A stretch of DNA of 64,000 bases from Vreelandella glaciei (GTDB lineage Bacteria > Pseudomonadota > Gammaproteobacteria > Pseudomonadales > Halomonadaceae): contig NZ_JACCDE010000001.1 in NCBI RefSeq assembly GCF_013415125.1, forward strand, positions 186,001-250,000, given 5' to 3'. A model generated the notes under the pieces. The model searched no databases and had not been told where the DNA came from. It worked only from the letters and a program-made list of their open reading frames with translations. Of the stretch, positions 19,539-28,504 are shown piece after piece (the stretch's first letter is position 1; each line of letters begins with the position of its first letter). Position numbers and translations under genes: made by a program.

Positions 19539-20615
19539 TTACTTAGCAATGCGCTTGGCCAGGGTGGCGGCCAGTTTGTCGTTCATGCAGTTGAAGGTTT
19601 CCACCGTGGTGTCCCAGTCGATGCAGGCATCGGTGATGGAAACGCCATACTGTAGTTGGCTAAGGTCTTGGGTCAGTTTTTGATTGCCCCAGCCAATGTT
19701 GGATTCAACCATCAGGCCGATAATGGAGGTGTTGCCTTCCAGGATTTGGTTGGTAACGTTTTCCAATACTAACGGCTGTAGCGCTGCGTCCTTGTTGGAG
19801 TTGGCGTGGGAGCAGTCAATCATGATGTTGGGTGATAGTTTGGCTTTCTCGAGCTCTTTTTCCGCCAGGGTAACGCTTACGCTATCGTAATTGGGCTTGC
19901 CGTTGCCGCCACGTAGAACAACGTGGCCGTAGGCATTGCCTCGGGTGCGAATAATGGCCACCTGGCCTGCTTGGTTAATACCCAGGAAATTGTGCGGGCT
20001 GGCCACGGACTGAAGCGCGTTAATCGCCACATCCAGGCTGCCGTCGGTACCGTTTTTAAAGCCGACCGGACAGGAGAGGCCGGAAGCCATTTCCCGGTGG
20101 GTCTGAGACTCGGTGGTGCGAGCGCCAATCGCTGACCAGCTAATGCAGTCTTGCATATACTGGGGAGAGATAGGGTCGAGAGCTTCGGTAGCGAGCGGTA
20201 AGCCCATTTCAGCGAGATCGACCAGCAGTTTTCGAGCGATATGTAGCCCCTCATCGATCTCAAAAGAGTCGTTGAGGTGCGGGTCGTTTATCAGGCCTTT
20301 CCAGCCCACCGTAGTGCGCGGTTTTTCAAAATAGACGCGCATCACGATATACAGGCTGTCGCTGACTTGATCGGCAAGTTTGCGAAGGCGGCGGGCATAA
20401 TCAAGCGCCGCCTCCACGTCGTGAATTGAGCAAGGGCCGACCACTACCAATAATCTTGGGTCGGTGCCATCCAGGATGTTCTGGATGGTTTTACGTCCTT
20501 CTATTACGGTGCGCTCAGCCGCATCGGTTAATGGTACGGCTTTTTTGAGCGCTTCTGGCGTGGTGAGAACGTCTTGAGCGAGGACGTTAAGGTTATTAAC
20601 CTGCTGTTCTGACAT
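19539..20615 (-). CDS. 3-deoxy-7-phosphoheptulonate synthase (DAHP synthase, class I)
   Basis: This 358-residue enzyme condenses phosphoenolpyruvate and erythrose 4-phosphate, the first step to aromatic amino acids. The metal-site motif GPCSIHD is at 60-66 (Cys62). KPRTTVGWKGL, GFKNGTDGS and DCSHANS are class I (AroF/G/H) signatures. I cannot tell from sequence alone whether Phe, Tyr or Trp inhibits it, so I give no isozyme symbol. The ATG at 20615 is preceded by a GTAGCAAG leader. Its promoter lies in the divergent region with rpoE; I saw no TyrR or TrpR box there. Confidence 0.95.
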   Translation of the reverse strand: MSEQQVNNLNVLAQDVLTTPEALKKAVPLTDAAERTVIEGRKTIQNILDGTDPRLLVVVGPCSIHDVEAALDYARRLRKLADQVSDSLYIVMRVYFEKPRTTVGWKGLINDPHLNDSFEIDEGLHIARKLLVDLAEMGLPLATEALDPISPQYMQDCISWSAIGARTTESQTHREMASGLSCPVGFKNGTDGSLDVAINALQSVASPHNFLGINQAGQVAIIRTRGNAYGHVVLRGGNGKPNYDSVSVTLAEKELEKAKLSPNIMIDCSHANSNKDAALQPLVLENVTNQILEGNTSIIGLMVESNIGWGNQKLTQDLSQLQYGVSITDACIDWDTTVETFNCMNDKLAATLAKRIAK

Positions 20616-21006
20616 CTTGCTACCTGTGCTTGCGTAATGGCTGAAAAAGTGAAGGGACGATAAAAGTGGCGTCTACTATCGCTTGCCGGGGAGGTAAAAA
20701 TCAATTGTTGTGGAACTATAGCAGCATTAAAAGTGTCAGCCACAGGGTTTTGTGAAAGGAGCTAAGTGCTTGATGCCCTGCACGGAACGCGCAACACTGA
20801 GGCTCTGTTTTAACTGGGCCCTGTCTTTAAAATTCGGTACCGTTATAAAATGCAACAACATATACGGGCGATGTATTCGCTCTTTTATTCACTCTATTAT
20901 TAATCAATGCCCAAGGGACGCTATGCTGCTTGCTGTGAACGCCCACTTGTCAGGGCTAATAGGAATGGGGCTCGGCGCACGCCGTACGAGCTGGAGGAGC
21001 GTGTGA
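20616..21006. other. Divergent intergenic region before rpoE
   Basis: This 391-base stretch lies between the DAHP synthase gene and rpoE. It contains a candidate sigma-E promoter (20712-20740) and otherwise AT-rich sequence. A weak open frame from about 20752 to 21006 has no family resemblance and I do not annotate it. The rpoE ribosome site GGAGGAGCG ends the region. Confidence 0.55.
20712..20740 (+). promoter_or_regulatory. Candidate sigma-E (AlgU) promoter upstream of rpoE
   Basis: GAACTA (20713-20718) and TCAGC (20736-20740) are 17 bases apart and resemble GAACTT-N16/17-TCTGA. It would give a leader of about 260 bases and allow RpoE to activate its own gene, as in Pseudomonas and E. coli. 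The -10 match is imperfect. Confidence 0.45.
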
Positions 21007-21606
21007 ATGGGCACTCGGGAAACAGACCAACAGCTTGTGGAACGTGCCCAAAAAGGCGATACGCGCGCTTTCGATTTGCTGGTAAAAAAGTACCAGCACA
21101 AAATTATCGGCCTGATCGGTCGTTACGTTCATGATCACTCTGAAGTTCAGGATGTCGCTCAGGAGGCATTTATCAAGGCGTATCGCGCCTTGGGCAAGTT
21201 TCGCGCCGAAAGCGCGTTTTATACCTGGATGTACCGTATTGCTATCAATACTGCCAAAAATTATTTGGTCTCGCGGGGCAGGCGTCCTCCGGGCAGCGAT
21301 CTAGATATTGTTGATGCTGAAATGATCGATCAAAGTGGACGATTGGCCGATTCGGAATCGCCGGAAGCGGCCATTGCTAGAGACCAGCTTGAAGCAGCGG
21401 TTTACCAAGCTATTGCCAACTTACCTGATGATCTGCGCACAGCGATTACCTTGCGAGAGCTTGATGGTCTTGCTTACGAAGATATCGCTCAGGTAATGCA
21501 GTGTCCGGTGGGTACCGTTCGTTCACGAATTTTCCGCGCTCGGGAAGCGGTGGATGAGCATATTCGTCCGTTAGTATCGACGGCCAGGAACAGTCGCGAT
21601 GAATAA
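21007..21606 (+). CDS. rpoE: RNA polymerase sigma factor RpoE/AlgU
   Basis: A 199-residue ECF sigma factor for envelope stress. Region 2 contains DVAQEAFIKAYRALGKFR and FYTWMYRIAINTAKNYLV (about 48-98); region 4 has LPDDLRTAITLRELDGLAYEDIAQVMQCPVGTVRSRIFRAREA (about 139-181), the -35 binding helix-turn-helix. The start at 21007 is well supported by GGAGGAGCG. It heads rpoE-rseA-rseB-rseC-mucD; in this family the anti-sigma RseA holds it at the membrane until misfolded outer-membrane proteins trigger proteolysis. Confidence 0.96.
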   Translation: MGTRETDQQLVERAQKGDTRAFDLLVKKYQHKIIGLIGRYVHDHSEVQDVAQEAFIKAYRALGKFRAESAFYTWMYRIAINTAKNYLVSRGRRPPGSDLDIVDAEMIDQSGRLADSESPEAAIARDQLEAAVYQAIANLPDDLRTAITLRELDGLAYEDIAQVMQCPVGTVRSRIFRAREAVDEHIRPLVSTARNSRDE

Positions 21607-21903
21607 CGGTCACTAGTAGAAGGGCTAAGTGATCGCTTTGAGTCGCCATCACAAAAAATGAAGGTTTTACTTTTTTTGTGAACTGTCTGGCACGTTTAGC
21701 GTCATAAAGCATGACTATCTTGATGAGCACAATGGCTGTATCAATGTGCAAAGCGTCATGAGCTTAGCGTTGTAACCTAGTTAGGTGGATATCCTAAGTA
21801 GCGTGCAACGGAGCCTTGGCCTTGGAAGTCGTCGGCGTGATGGCGCCTGTTCAGAGTGACCGCCATGCCAGTACTTCTTTTAAACAGTGTGAGGGTGTGA
21901 AGT
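21607..21903. other. Gap between rpoE and rseA with hairpin
   Basis: A 297-base gap, large for this operon. It has an AT-rich stem (CACAAAAAA at 21650-21658 with TTTTTTGTG at 21672-21680) that could end or slow transcription after rpoE, and a second sigma-E-like promoter just downstream (21680-21707). No gene is seen. Confidence 0.5.
21680..21707 (+). promoter_or_regulatory. Candidate sigma-E promoter upstream of rseA
   Basis: GAACTG (21680-21685) and TCATAA (21702-21707) are 16 bases apart, close to GAACTT-N16-TCnnA. It would start transcription about 190 bases before rseA and separate control of the anti-sigma gene from rpoE. Confidence 0.35.
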
Positions 21904-22629
21904 ATGAGTCAAAACACACGGGAATCACTTTCGGTGTTGATGGATGGCGAAAGTGATGAGCTAGAGCTTCGCCGAGTGTTGAAGGCGCTGCCTAACGATG
22001 ATGACGCCGCCGATACTTGGCGCCGCTACCATCTTGCGCGCAGCATGATGCAGCGTGAGCAGGGTGTCGATGTAAGCGTTGATCTTTCTGCTGGCATCAT
22101 GGCCCGATTGCGCGACGAGCCTGCTCCTATAACGCAAGGCTCAGACCAAGTGGCCCATCGCGCTGGCGGGATTTCGTTTGCCCGTGGTGCTGGCGTTGCT
22201 GCTGCTGTCTCCTTGATGGTCATTACAGGTGTGCAGTTCTTTGGCAATGATTCGCCGGTTGGTCAAGGTGGCGACATTGCAACGACTGCTTCTAATACCA
22301 ATGGGGGTACTCAAGTGCAACCCGTTAGTTTGGCGTCTCAGTCGGCAGTTGCTGGGCGTGCAGATATGCCGATGTTTGAACCTACGCCGTTTAGGCTTAG
22401 CGGGCAGTCAGGTCAAAGCGGCTTGATGAATATTAGTGAAGCTGGCTTCTCAGCGCAGACTCCTCAGGGAGTAACCGCTTCACAAGGCACAAACATTGAT
22501 GTTGATCAGATTGGCTTACTGCAATCTTACTTAAAACAGCACACCCAAAGTGCTGCTTACGGTAGTGGTGACAGCTGGATGCCGCTGATGCGTTCTTCTG
22601 CAGTAACTGAGCCACTAGGGCAGCGTTAA
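21904..22629 (+). CDS. rseA: Anti-sigma factor RseA/MucA
   Basis: A 241-residue inner-membrane protein. The N-terminal RseA domain (about 1-75) has the typical ESLSVLMDGESDELELRRVLKAL and DTWRRYHLARSMM, which bind the sigma factor. One membrane helix lies at about 94-114 (GAGVAAAVSLMVITGVQFFG). The periplasmic part is Gln/Ser/Gly-rich and ends GQR rather than in the usual MucA tail. Its longer periplasmic linker makes it larger than MucA (194 residues). It follows rpoE after an unusual 297-base gap. Confidence 0.9.
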   Translation: MSQNTRESLSVLMDGESDELELRRVLKALPNDDDAADTWRRYHLARSMMQREQGVDVSVDLSAGIMARLRDEPAPITQGSDQVAHRAGGISFARGAGVAAAVSLMVITGVQFFGNDSPVGQGGDIATTASNTNGGTQVQPVSLASQSAVAGRADMPMFEPTPFRLSGQSGQSGLMNISEAGFSAQTPQGVTASQGTNIDVDQIGLLQSYLKQHTQSAAYGSGDSWMPLMRSSAVTEPLGQR

Positions 22630-22684
22630 GCCTCAATGACGGGCTTTTTCATAGCGCCTATTAGGTGAGCGGGGAGTGCGCGAG

Positions 22685-23716
22685 ATGGAAGTGCGCAATA
22701 TGATGGTTGCCCTGCGGACTAAGCGAGCATGGGGGCTAGCAGCTGTAGCTTGTATGCTCTCTTTTGATGTCTATGCAGATAGCATAAATAAACAATCAGA
22801 AAGCCACGCTGGTTATGAATGTGCAGTGGCTTCGCTGCAGGCGCCTAGCAGCGCAACACAGTGGCTTGAGCGTGGTTTGTGGGCCAGCCACTGTTATGCC
22901 TTCCAAGCAAGGGCCGTCGCTATTGATCCAATCGGGGTGCGCACTCTTGCGCTTTCACACCGAATTCAAGACGGTATCCGACAGCAGGTAGTTCAGTATT
23001 TAGATGGTCCTTCTGTCAGTATCGAGCGACGCTCGCCAGTCGGGCGATTAGCCTGGACAGAAGAGGACAGCACTGGTGAGCTGCCTTCGCCAGCGCGGTG
23101 GGCCGCCCACCTCGAGCAGTTCTATTCCGTTGAGCTTGAAGATAACGCGCGTGTTGCTGGTCGTGAAGCGGTTAAACTAATGTTTGAGCCTCGCGATCAA
23201 TGGCGTTTTTCCCATGAGTGGTGGCTAGATCAAGACACCGGCCTATTGCTAAAGCATGTGCTCATTGATCAGCAGGGTCGAATCATTGAAACTTTTCAAA
23301 TCACTCAGCTTCAATCCCCTCAAAAGTATACTGGGATCGTTAGGGTAGATGATTCTAAGGTCGTGTTGGGTACTCCCTGGCAAGTTACCTGGTTGCCCGA
23401 AGGGTTTGTTACACAGCCGATTAATTTTACCGGCAATGATCGGCGTCAACGAGTCTATAGCGACGGTTTAGCGACGGTAAGTATCTTTGTGGAGCCTCTT
23501 TCCTCTGATGCTACTACCGCTTTAAAAGAAGGCGTCCAGCAACTGGGTGTTTCTGCTGTCGCCATTGAGCATACAATGAGCGCTGAAGGCCGTTGGCAAA
23601 TGGTGGCTATTGGTGAGCTGCCTGTAGTAACACTCCAACGGATCGTCCGTTCCATCAACTTTGACTCGCTTCAATCTCAGGCCAGTAGTGATAGCCAAGA
23701 TGAGGGCAAACCTTAG
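22685..23716 (+). CDS. rseB: Sigma-E regulatory protein RseB/MucB
   Basis: About 343 residues, with a signal peptide (ending near DVYADS), a lipid-sensing N-terminal domain (YDGPS-like strand VVQYLDGPSVSIERRSPVG, then REAVKLMFEPRDQWRFSHEWWLDQDTGLLLK) and a C-terminal domain. It binds the periplasmic part of RseA and protects it from DegS-type cleavage. A GTG at 22676 or ATGs at 22685 and 22700 are possible starts; I choose 22685, which has GCGGGGAG about nine bases upstream. It is 55 bases after rseA. Confidence 0.9.
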   Translation: MEVRNMMVALRTKRAWGLAAVACMLSFDVYADSINKQSESHAGYECAVASLQAPSSATQWLERGLWASHCYAFQARAVAIDPIGVRTLALSHRIQDGIRQQVVQYLDGPSVSIERRSPVGRLAWTEEDSTGELPSPARWAAHLEQFYSVELEDNARVAGREAVKLMFEPRDQWRFSHEWWLDQDTGLLLKHVLIDQQGRIIETFQITQLQSPQKYTGIVRVDDSKVVLGTPWQVTWLPEGFVTQPINFTGNDRRQRVYSDGLATVSIFVEPLSSDATTALKEGVQQLGVSAVAIEHTMSAEGRWQMVAIGELPVVTLQRIVRSINFDSLQSQASSDSQDEGKP

Positions 23717-23747
23717 TGTTTTCGTTTTACGCCTGTCGAGAAATGAA

Positions 23748-24200
23748 ATGATGGCCCCTACTGCATGCTCCTCTCTATTGCGCACTGGCACCGTTGTAGG
23801 GTTTAAGCCCCAGCATCTTATTGTAGAAATGTCTGCCCGAGGGAACTGTGAGCAGTGTGCACAGGGAAGAGGTTGCGGTTTGGGGTTGTTAGCACGTCGG
23901 CACAACCAGCACATTGCTATAGCAATTCCTGAGTCAGCCCGAGATATTGAGCAGCGCTATCCGTTAGGGGATTTGGTCACCATAAGCTTGCCAAGTGCGT
24001 CCGTCACGTTGCTCGCTTTTTTTGTTTATGGGCTGCCTTTACTGTTAGCGCTGTTGTTATCCGGCTTAGTCTCGCGTGTTAGTGCCTCAATTTGGCTGCC
24101 GCCACTGATCTTTTTTATCGCCTTGGTAGGCGGTGCGTTAAGTATTAACTACCTAATGCGTGGACGAGGGGAACGCTTTCGTCCTCGCTTGGTCAATTAG
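23748..24200 (+). CDS. rseC: SoxR-reducing/RseC family protein
   Basis: A 150-residue protein of the RseC family. The N-terminal part has a cysteine cluster (Cys34, Cys37, Cys43 in GNCEQCAQGRGCG), typical of the family, then two membrane spans (about 83-107 and 112-136). In E. coli RseC sits in the sigma-E operon and helps reduce SoxR. I choose the ATG at 23748, 31 bases after rseB; longer frames start inside rseB and lack family similarity. The neighbours fit the Pseudomonas mucC position. Confidence 0.85.
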   Translation: MMAPTACSSLLRTGTVVGFKPQHLIVEMSARGNCEQCAQGRGCGLGLLARRHNQHIAIAIPESARDIEQRYPLGDLVTISLPSASVTLLAFFVYGLPLLLALLLSGLVSRVSASIWLPPLIFFIALVGGALSINYLMRGRGERFRPRLVN

Positions 24201-24320
24201 AAGGTTAATTTAGTTCTCCGGCACTTTTTTATAAACTGTTTCTATTAACTGTTTCTATGAACGTTGCTGTGAGTTATTGATCTGCCTTCGATTACTATCA
24301 CCTTAAGTAGGAGCTCTTGC

Positions 24321-25745
24321 ATGAAGCGCTTGATTCTCCCCTCCACCCTCTGGGTATGCGTGGTGGCGTTGCTAACCTTTGGCCAAGCGGCCAGCGCTCA
24401 GGGTTTGCCCGATTTTACCGAGCTGGTAGAGGATGCCGCCCCTGGGGTGGTCAATATTTCTACCAGTAGAACGGTTCAGCGTAGCAGCGTCCCGGGTTTT
24501 GAAGGGTTCGGCGGTCAGGAAATCCCGGAAATTTTCCGCCATTTCTTTGGTGATAACTTTGGCGATAGCTTCCCCGCGCCGCCTAGCAATGGACAAGGAC
24601 GTAGTGAGGAGCGTCAATCCTTAGGTTCTGGATTCGTTATTAGTGAAGATGGCTACGTGATGACTAACGCACACGTTGTTCAAGACGCTGATGAGATTCT
24701 CGTGCGGCTCAATGATCGACGTGAGTTGAGTGCCCAAGTGATTGGCAGTGACCCACAAACCGATGTGGCACTCCTTAAAATAGAGGCCAATGACCTACCA
24801 ACACTGACGCTGGGCGATTCTGACGAACTCAAAGTTGGCGAATGGGTAGCTGCGATTGGCTCGCCTTTCGGTTTTGATCACTCCGTCACGGCGGGTATCG
24901 TCAGTGCAATCAATCGTACCTTGCCGCGTGATGCGTATGTTCCCTTTATTCAAACGGATGTGGCGATCAACCCCGGTAACTCCGGTGGTCCGCTGTTTAA
25001 TCTTGAGGGCGAAGTGGTCGGCATCAACTCACAAATCTTTACTCGTAGCGGCGGTTTCATGGGTGTCTCATTCGCGATCCCCATCAACGTAGCCATGGAT
25101 GTGGCCGAGCAACTTCGTGAAGATGGCCGAGTTAATCGCGGCTGGTTAGGTGTCATGATCCAGCCGGTCTCCGAAGATTTGGCTGAGTCGTTTGGCATGG
25201 AGAGTGCGATTGGTGCGCTGATTGCTGACCTTGATCCCGAAGGCCCCGCCGCGCAGGGTGGCCTCCAGGCTGGTGATGTCATTCTTGAAGTCAATGGTGA
25301 AGAGGTTGAGCGCTCAAGCTCACTGCCGCGTCTAATTGGCAAAGGTGCGCCCGGTACCGAGGTAGAGCTTACCTTGATGCGTGATGGTGAACAGCTGACC
25401 GAATCAGTAGAGCTGGGCAGTTGGCCGGACGCCGAGCAGCAAACTGCTCAAGCCACTAGCAACAACCAAACACGTCTTGGCGTAATGGTGGCTGAAATTG
25501 ATGATGCTATGCGTGAGCAGCTGAATATCTCAGGTGGCGTGGTAGTTCGCCAAGTTGAGTCAGATAGCGTGGCAGCTAAAGCGGGGATTCGGCCTGGGGA
25601 TGTACTGGTAAGTATCGATCATCGCAGCGTCTCTTCTTCAGAGGAGTTAGTGAGCATTGTCGAAGAGTTGCCCACTGATCGTGCCATTCCGTTGCGCCTG
25701 TTCCGCGAGGGTCGTTCGCTGTTTGTAGCGCTTCGCCTAGAATAA
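24321..25745 (+). CDS. mucD: Periplasmic serine protease MucD (DegP/HtrA family)
   Basis: A 474-residue Do-like protease and chaperone. It has a signal peptide (about 1-27, GQAASAQG), catalytic His118 (TNAHVV), Asp148 (TDVALLKI) and Ser221 (GNSGGPLF), then two PDZ domains (about 265-365 and 380-470). It degrades misfolded envelope proteins and dampens the sigma-E response. The ATG at 24321 is preceded by AGGAGCTC. It is 120 bases after rseC, with a 13-base tandem repeat in the gap (24234-24259). A strong hairpin follows. Confidence 0.96.
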   Translation: MKRLILPSTLWVCVVALLTFGQAASAQGLPDFTELVEDAAPGVVNISTSRTVQRSSVPGFEGFGGQEIPEIFRHFFGDNFGDSFPAPPSNGQGRSEERQSLGSGFVISEDGYVMTNAHVVQDADEILVRLNDRRELSAQVIGSDPQTDVALLKIEANDLPTLTLGDSDELKVGEWVAAIGSPFGFDHSVTAGIVSAINRTLPRDAYVPFIQTDVAINPGNSGGPLFNLEGEVVGINSQIFTRSGGFMGVSFAIPINVAMDVAEQLREDGRVNRGWLGVMIQPVSEDLAESFGMESAIGALIADLDPEGPAAQGGLQAGDVILEVNGEEVERSSSLPRLIGKGAPGTEVELTLMRDGEQLTESVELGSWPDAEQQTAQATSNNQTRLGVMVAEIDDAMREQLNISGGVVVRQVESDSVAAKAGIRPGDVLVSIDHRSVSSSEELVSIVEELPTDRAIPLRLFREGRSLFVALRLE

Positions 25746-25760
25746 TCCGTCTGTTGTTAC

Positions 25761-25791
25761 CCATAGTCCGGCGGTTCTCGCCGGACTATGG
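25761..25791. terminator. Hairpin between mucD and the mgtC-like gene
   Basis: A perfect 13-bp inverted repeat (25761-25773 with 25779-25791) with a 5-base loop follows mucD by 15 bases, between convergent genes. It lacks an adjacent T-run, so Rho-independent function is likely but unproven. Confidence 0.65.
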
Positions 25792-25889
25792 CTGCTAACC
25801 TGCCTCACTCGATAATTAAGCTCGCTAGACTGTATTTCCGTTGACCTCTATTTCTCCCCGACCACTTTATTGCCCCTTGCCTCTTTTGA

Positions 25890-26390
25890 TCACTCCTCGT
25901 TCCTTTTTCTACGTTCTTTATTATTACCTTTTTTATCAACAAGGTTCTCTATCATGTCGTGCTCGAAACGGCCTAACAACACCATGATGATTAATCCCAA
26001 AATGGTGACCATAACGGCTAATGGGAAATTATTGATGCCCGCGCCGACGCCGACAGCACCAGCCAGCCAAATCGAGGCGCCAGTGGTAATCCCTTCAATG
26101 TGGGCGCCACTGCGGATGATACTGCCAGCACCCAAAAAACCTATGCCACCAATCACTCCCTCAACAACACGATTAGGATCAATACTTGCCGCGTGATCCC
26201 CTTCACCCGTGGCAAACAGCACGCTCATGCCAACAATGATGAACGCAGACGAGCCAAGTGACACCAGCATATGAGAACGAAGCCCCGCGGGTTTGCCACG
26301 AAGCTCCCGTTCCAAGCCAAGACACAGGGCCAGGCCAGAGGCAACAAGCAGGCGGGCTAGCATATCCAGGATGGAGATTTCGGTTTCCAT
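25890..26390 (-). CDS. MgtC/SapB family membrane protein
   Basis: A 166-residue inner-membrane protein with about four or five spans. LCLGLERELRGKPAGLRSHMLVSLGSSAFI and VEGVIGGIGFLGAGSI and ITTGASIWLAGAVGVGAG are the MgtC/SapB signatures. MgtC proteins help growth at low magnesium and can modulate the F-ATPase; which applies here is unknown. It lacks the C-terminal ACT-like domain of Salmonella MgtC. The gene is on the opposite strand between two housekeeping operons that lie close together in Pseudomonas. Confidence 0.9.
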   Translation of the reverse strand: METEISILDMLARLLVASGLALCLGLERELRGKPAGLRSHMLVSLGSSAFIIVGMSVLFATGEGDHAASIDPNRVVEGVIGGIGFLGAGSIIRSGAHIEGITTGASIWLAGAVGVGAGINNFPLAVMVTILGLIIMVLLGRFEHDMIENLVDKKGNNKERRKRNEE

Positions 26391-26674
26391 GGCATTCCTT
26401 TTTAAAGCTCATCCAATAAAAAACCTAGTATAGGAACAAGCCAACACTATGAAATAGGTAAAGCTGGCTTGCCTTTATGCCTGCACAAGGGTTGATAAGG
26501 AGTACGTGTAGAACATTAGCAAGGTGTTTAGGTAGCGGTTATTTTTGGCATTTTTTGATGAACATAGCACCGGAACCCCGCTAACGGTACAATGACACCA
26601 AATTTCGACTGCGCATTTCAAGGTACTTTTTTTAATCGTACTCGATTGCCTACATACCCGGATTAAATTGGCAA

Positions 26675-28489
26675 ATGACCCAAGAAAACGATAGTAAAAT
26701 CAAGCATATACGAAATTTCTCTATCATCGCACATATTGATCATGGTAAGTCGACGCTCTCTGATCGTTTGATTCAGACCTGTGAAGGATTAACGGAACGT
26801 GAGCTTAAAGAGCAAGTGCTCGATTCCATGGACATTGAGCGCGAGCGTGGTATTACCATCAAGGCGCAGTCGGTGACGCTGGATTATACGGCTGCCGATG
26901 GCCAGGTTTACCAGCTCAACTTTATCGATACGCCGGGGCACGTTGATTTCTCTTACGAAGTGTCGCGTTCGCTCTACGCCTGCGAAGGTGCACTGCTGGT
27001 GGTAGATGCAGCGCAAGGCGTGGAAGCCCAGTCGGTGGCCAACTGCTATACCGCGATTGAACAAGGCCTGGAAGTCCTGCCGGTGCTTAACAAAATCGAT
27101 TTGCCGCAGGCTGATTGTGACAAGGTTTCTCAGGAAATCGAGGAGATCATCGGGCTTGATGCGACCGATGCCTGCCGGGTGTCGGCTAAAAGCGGTATTG
27201 GCATCGATGCCCTGCTTGAACGCTTGGTGCGTGATATTCCGCCACCCAAAGGCGATCCCGATGCACCCCTACAAGCGCTCATTATCGACTCCTGGTTTGA
27301 TAACTATCTCGGCGTAGTCTCACTGGTGCGTCTATTTGATGGAACGCTGCGCAAAGGCGATAAGATCCGTATTAAATCGACGGGCCGCGATTGGGGCACG
27401 ACGGAAGTAGGTATTTTTACCCCGCAGCGTAAACAGACTAATATCCTGCGTGCCGGTGAAGTTGGTTTTATTGTCGCGGGCATCAAGGAGATTCACGGGG
27501 CACCGGTGGGCGATACGATTACCCATACTAAAACCCCTGACGTCGCGCGCTTACCTGGTTTCCAAAAAGTGAAGCCACAGGTTTATGCCGGTATGTTCCC
27601 GGTCAGCGCGGATGATTACGAAGATTTCCGCGATGCGCTAGAAAAACTGGCCCTTAATGATGCCTCGCTTGAATATGTGCCAGAGAACTCCGATGCTCTT
27701 GGCTTCGGTTTCCGGGTGGGCTTTCTTGGCACGCTACACATGGAGATTGTTCAAGAGCGCCTGGAGCGTGAGTATAATATTGATCTGCTCACCACGGCGC
27801 CAACGGTTGTTTATGAACTAGCGATGAAAAATGGCGACGTTAACTACGTCTCCAACCCCTCCAAGCTGCCCGATATGGCCGACGTAGATGAAATGCGCGA
27901 GCCAGTTGTCCGCGCCAGCATCCTGGTTCCCCAGGAGTATGTGGGCAACGTGATTACCGAGTGTGAACAGCGCCGGGGTACACAGCGGGATATGCAGTTC
28001 TTAGGCAACCAGATTCAATTGGCCTACGAACTGCCGATGTCAGAAGTGGTCATGGACTTCTTTGATCGCCTGAAATCTATTTCAAAAGGGTATGCATCGC
28101 TTGAGTATAACTTCGAACGCTTTGAAGAAGCCAAGTTGGTACGTTTAGACGTACTCATTAACGGTGATAAAGTCGATGCATTAGCCGTCATTATTCACCG
28201 TGACCATGCCCATCATCGCGGTCGTTTGCTAGTGGAAAAAATGAAAGAGCTTATACCGCGGCAAATGTTTGATGTGGCCATCCAGGCCGCTATCGGTGGC
28301 CAGGTAGTCGCTCGCTCGACGGTCAAGGCACTACGCAAAAACGTGACCGCCAAGTGTTACGGTGGCGATGTCAGCCGTAAGAAGAAACTGCTCGAGAAAC
28401 AGAAAGCGGGTAAGAAACGCATGAAACAAGTGGGGCGTGTGGAAATTCCCCAGGATGCCTTCCTTGCTGTGCTCAAGGTAAACGACTAG
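26675..28489 (+). CDS. lepA: Elongation factor 4 (LepA)
   Basis: A 604-residue translational GTPase (E. coli LepA: 599). G-domain motifs are AHIDHGKST (19-27), the effector [17 protein letters not shown] and NKID. The C-terminal LepA domain has [22 protein letters not shown], a hallmark that separates it from EF-G. The ATG at 26675 fits the alignment though the ribosome site is weak. It heads lepA-lepB-rnc-era-recO-pdxJ-acpS. About 280 bases upstream hold its promoter, which I could not place. Confidence 0.97.
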   Translation: MTQENDSKIKHIRNFSIIAHIDHGKSTLSDRLIQTCEGLTERELKEQVLDSMDIERERGITIKAQSVTLDYTAADGQVYQLNFIDTPGHVDFSYEVSRSLYACEGALLVVDAAQGVEAQSVANCYTAIEQGLEVLPVLNKIDLPQADCDKVSQEIEEIIGLDATDACRVSAKSGIGIDALLERLVRDIPPPKGDPDAPLQALIIDSWFDNYLGVVSLVRLFDGTLRKGDKIRIKSTGRDWGTTEVGIFTPQRKQTNILRAGEVGFIVAGIKEIHGAPVGDTITHTKTPDVARLPGFQKVKPQVYAGMFPVSADDYEDFRDALEKLALNDASLEYVPENSDALGFGFRVGFLGTLHMEIVQERLEREYNIDLLTTAPTVVYELAMKNGDVNYVSNPSKLPDMADVDEMREPVVRASILVPQEYVGNVITECEQRRGTQRDMQFLGNQIQLAYELPMSEVVMDFFDRLKSISKGYASLEYNFERFEEAKLVRLDVLINGDKVDALAVIIHRDHAHHRGRLLVEKMKELIPRQMFDVAIQAAIGGQVVARSTVKALRKNVTAKCYGGDVSRKKKLLEKQKAGKKRMKQVGRVEIPQDAFLAVLKVND

Positions 28490-28504
28490 GAAAGAACACC
28501 ACCC

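Noticed and set aside
20784-20808. Second sigma-E-like promoter (GGAAC ... TCTGT) upstream of rpoE
   Set aside because: The distance between the hexamers is about 13 bases, too short for sigma-E; the site at 20712-20740 fits better.
20752-21006. 84-codon frame just upstream of rpoE
   Set aside because: Runs up to the rpoE start through its ribosome site, has no family character, and the codon pattern is unlike the neighbours.
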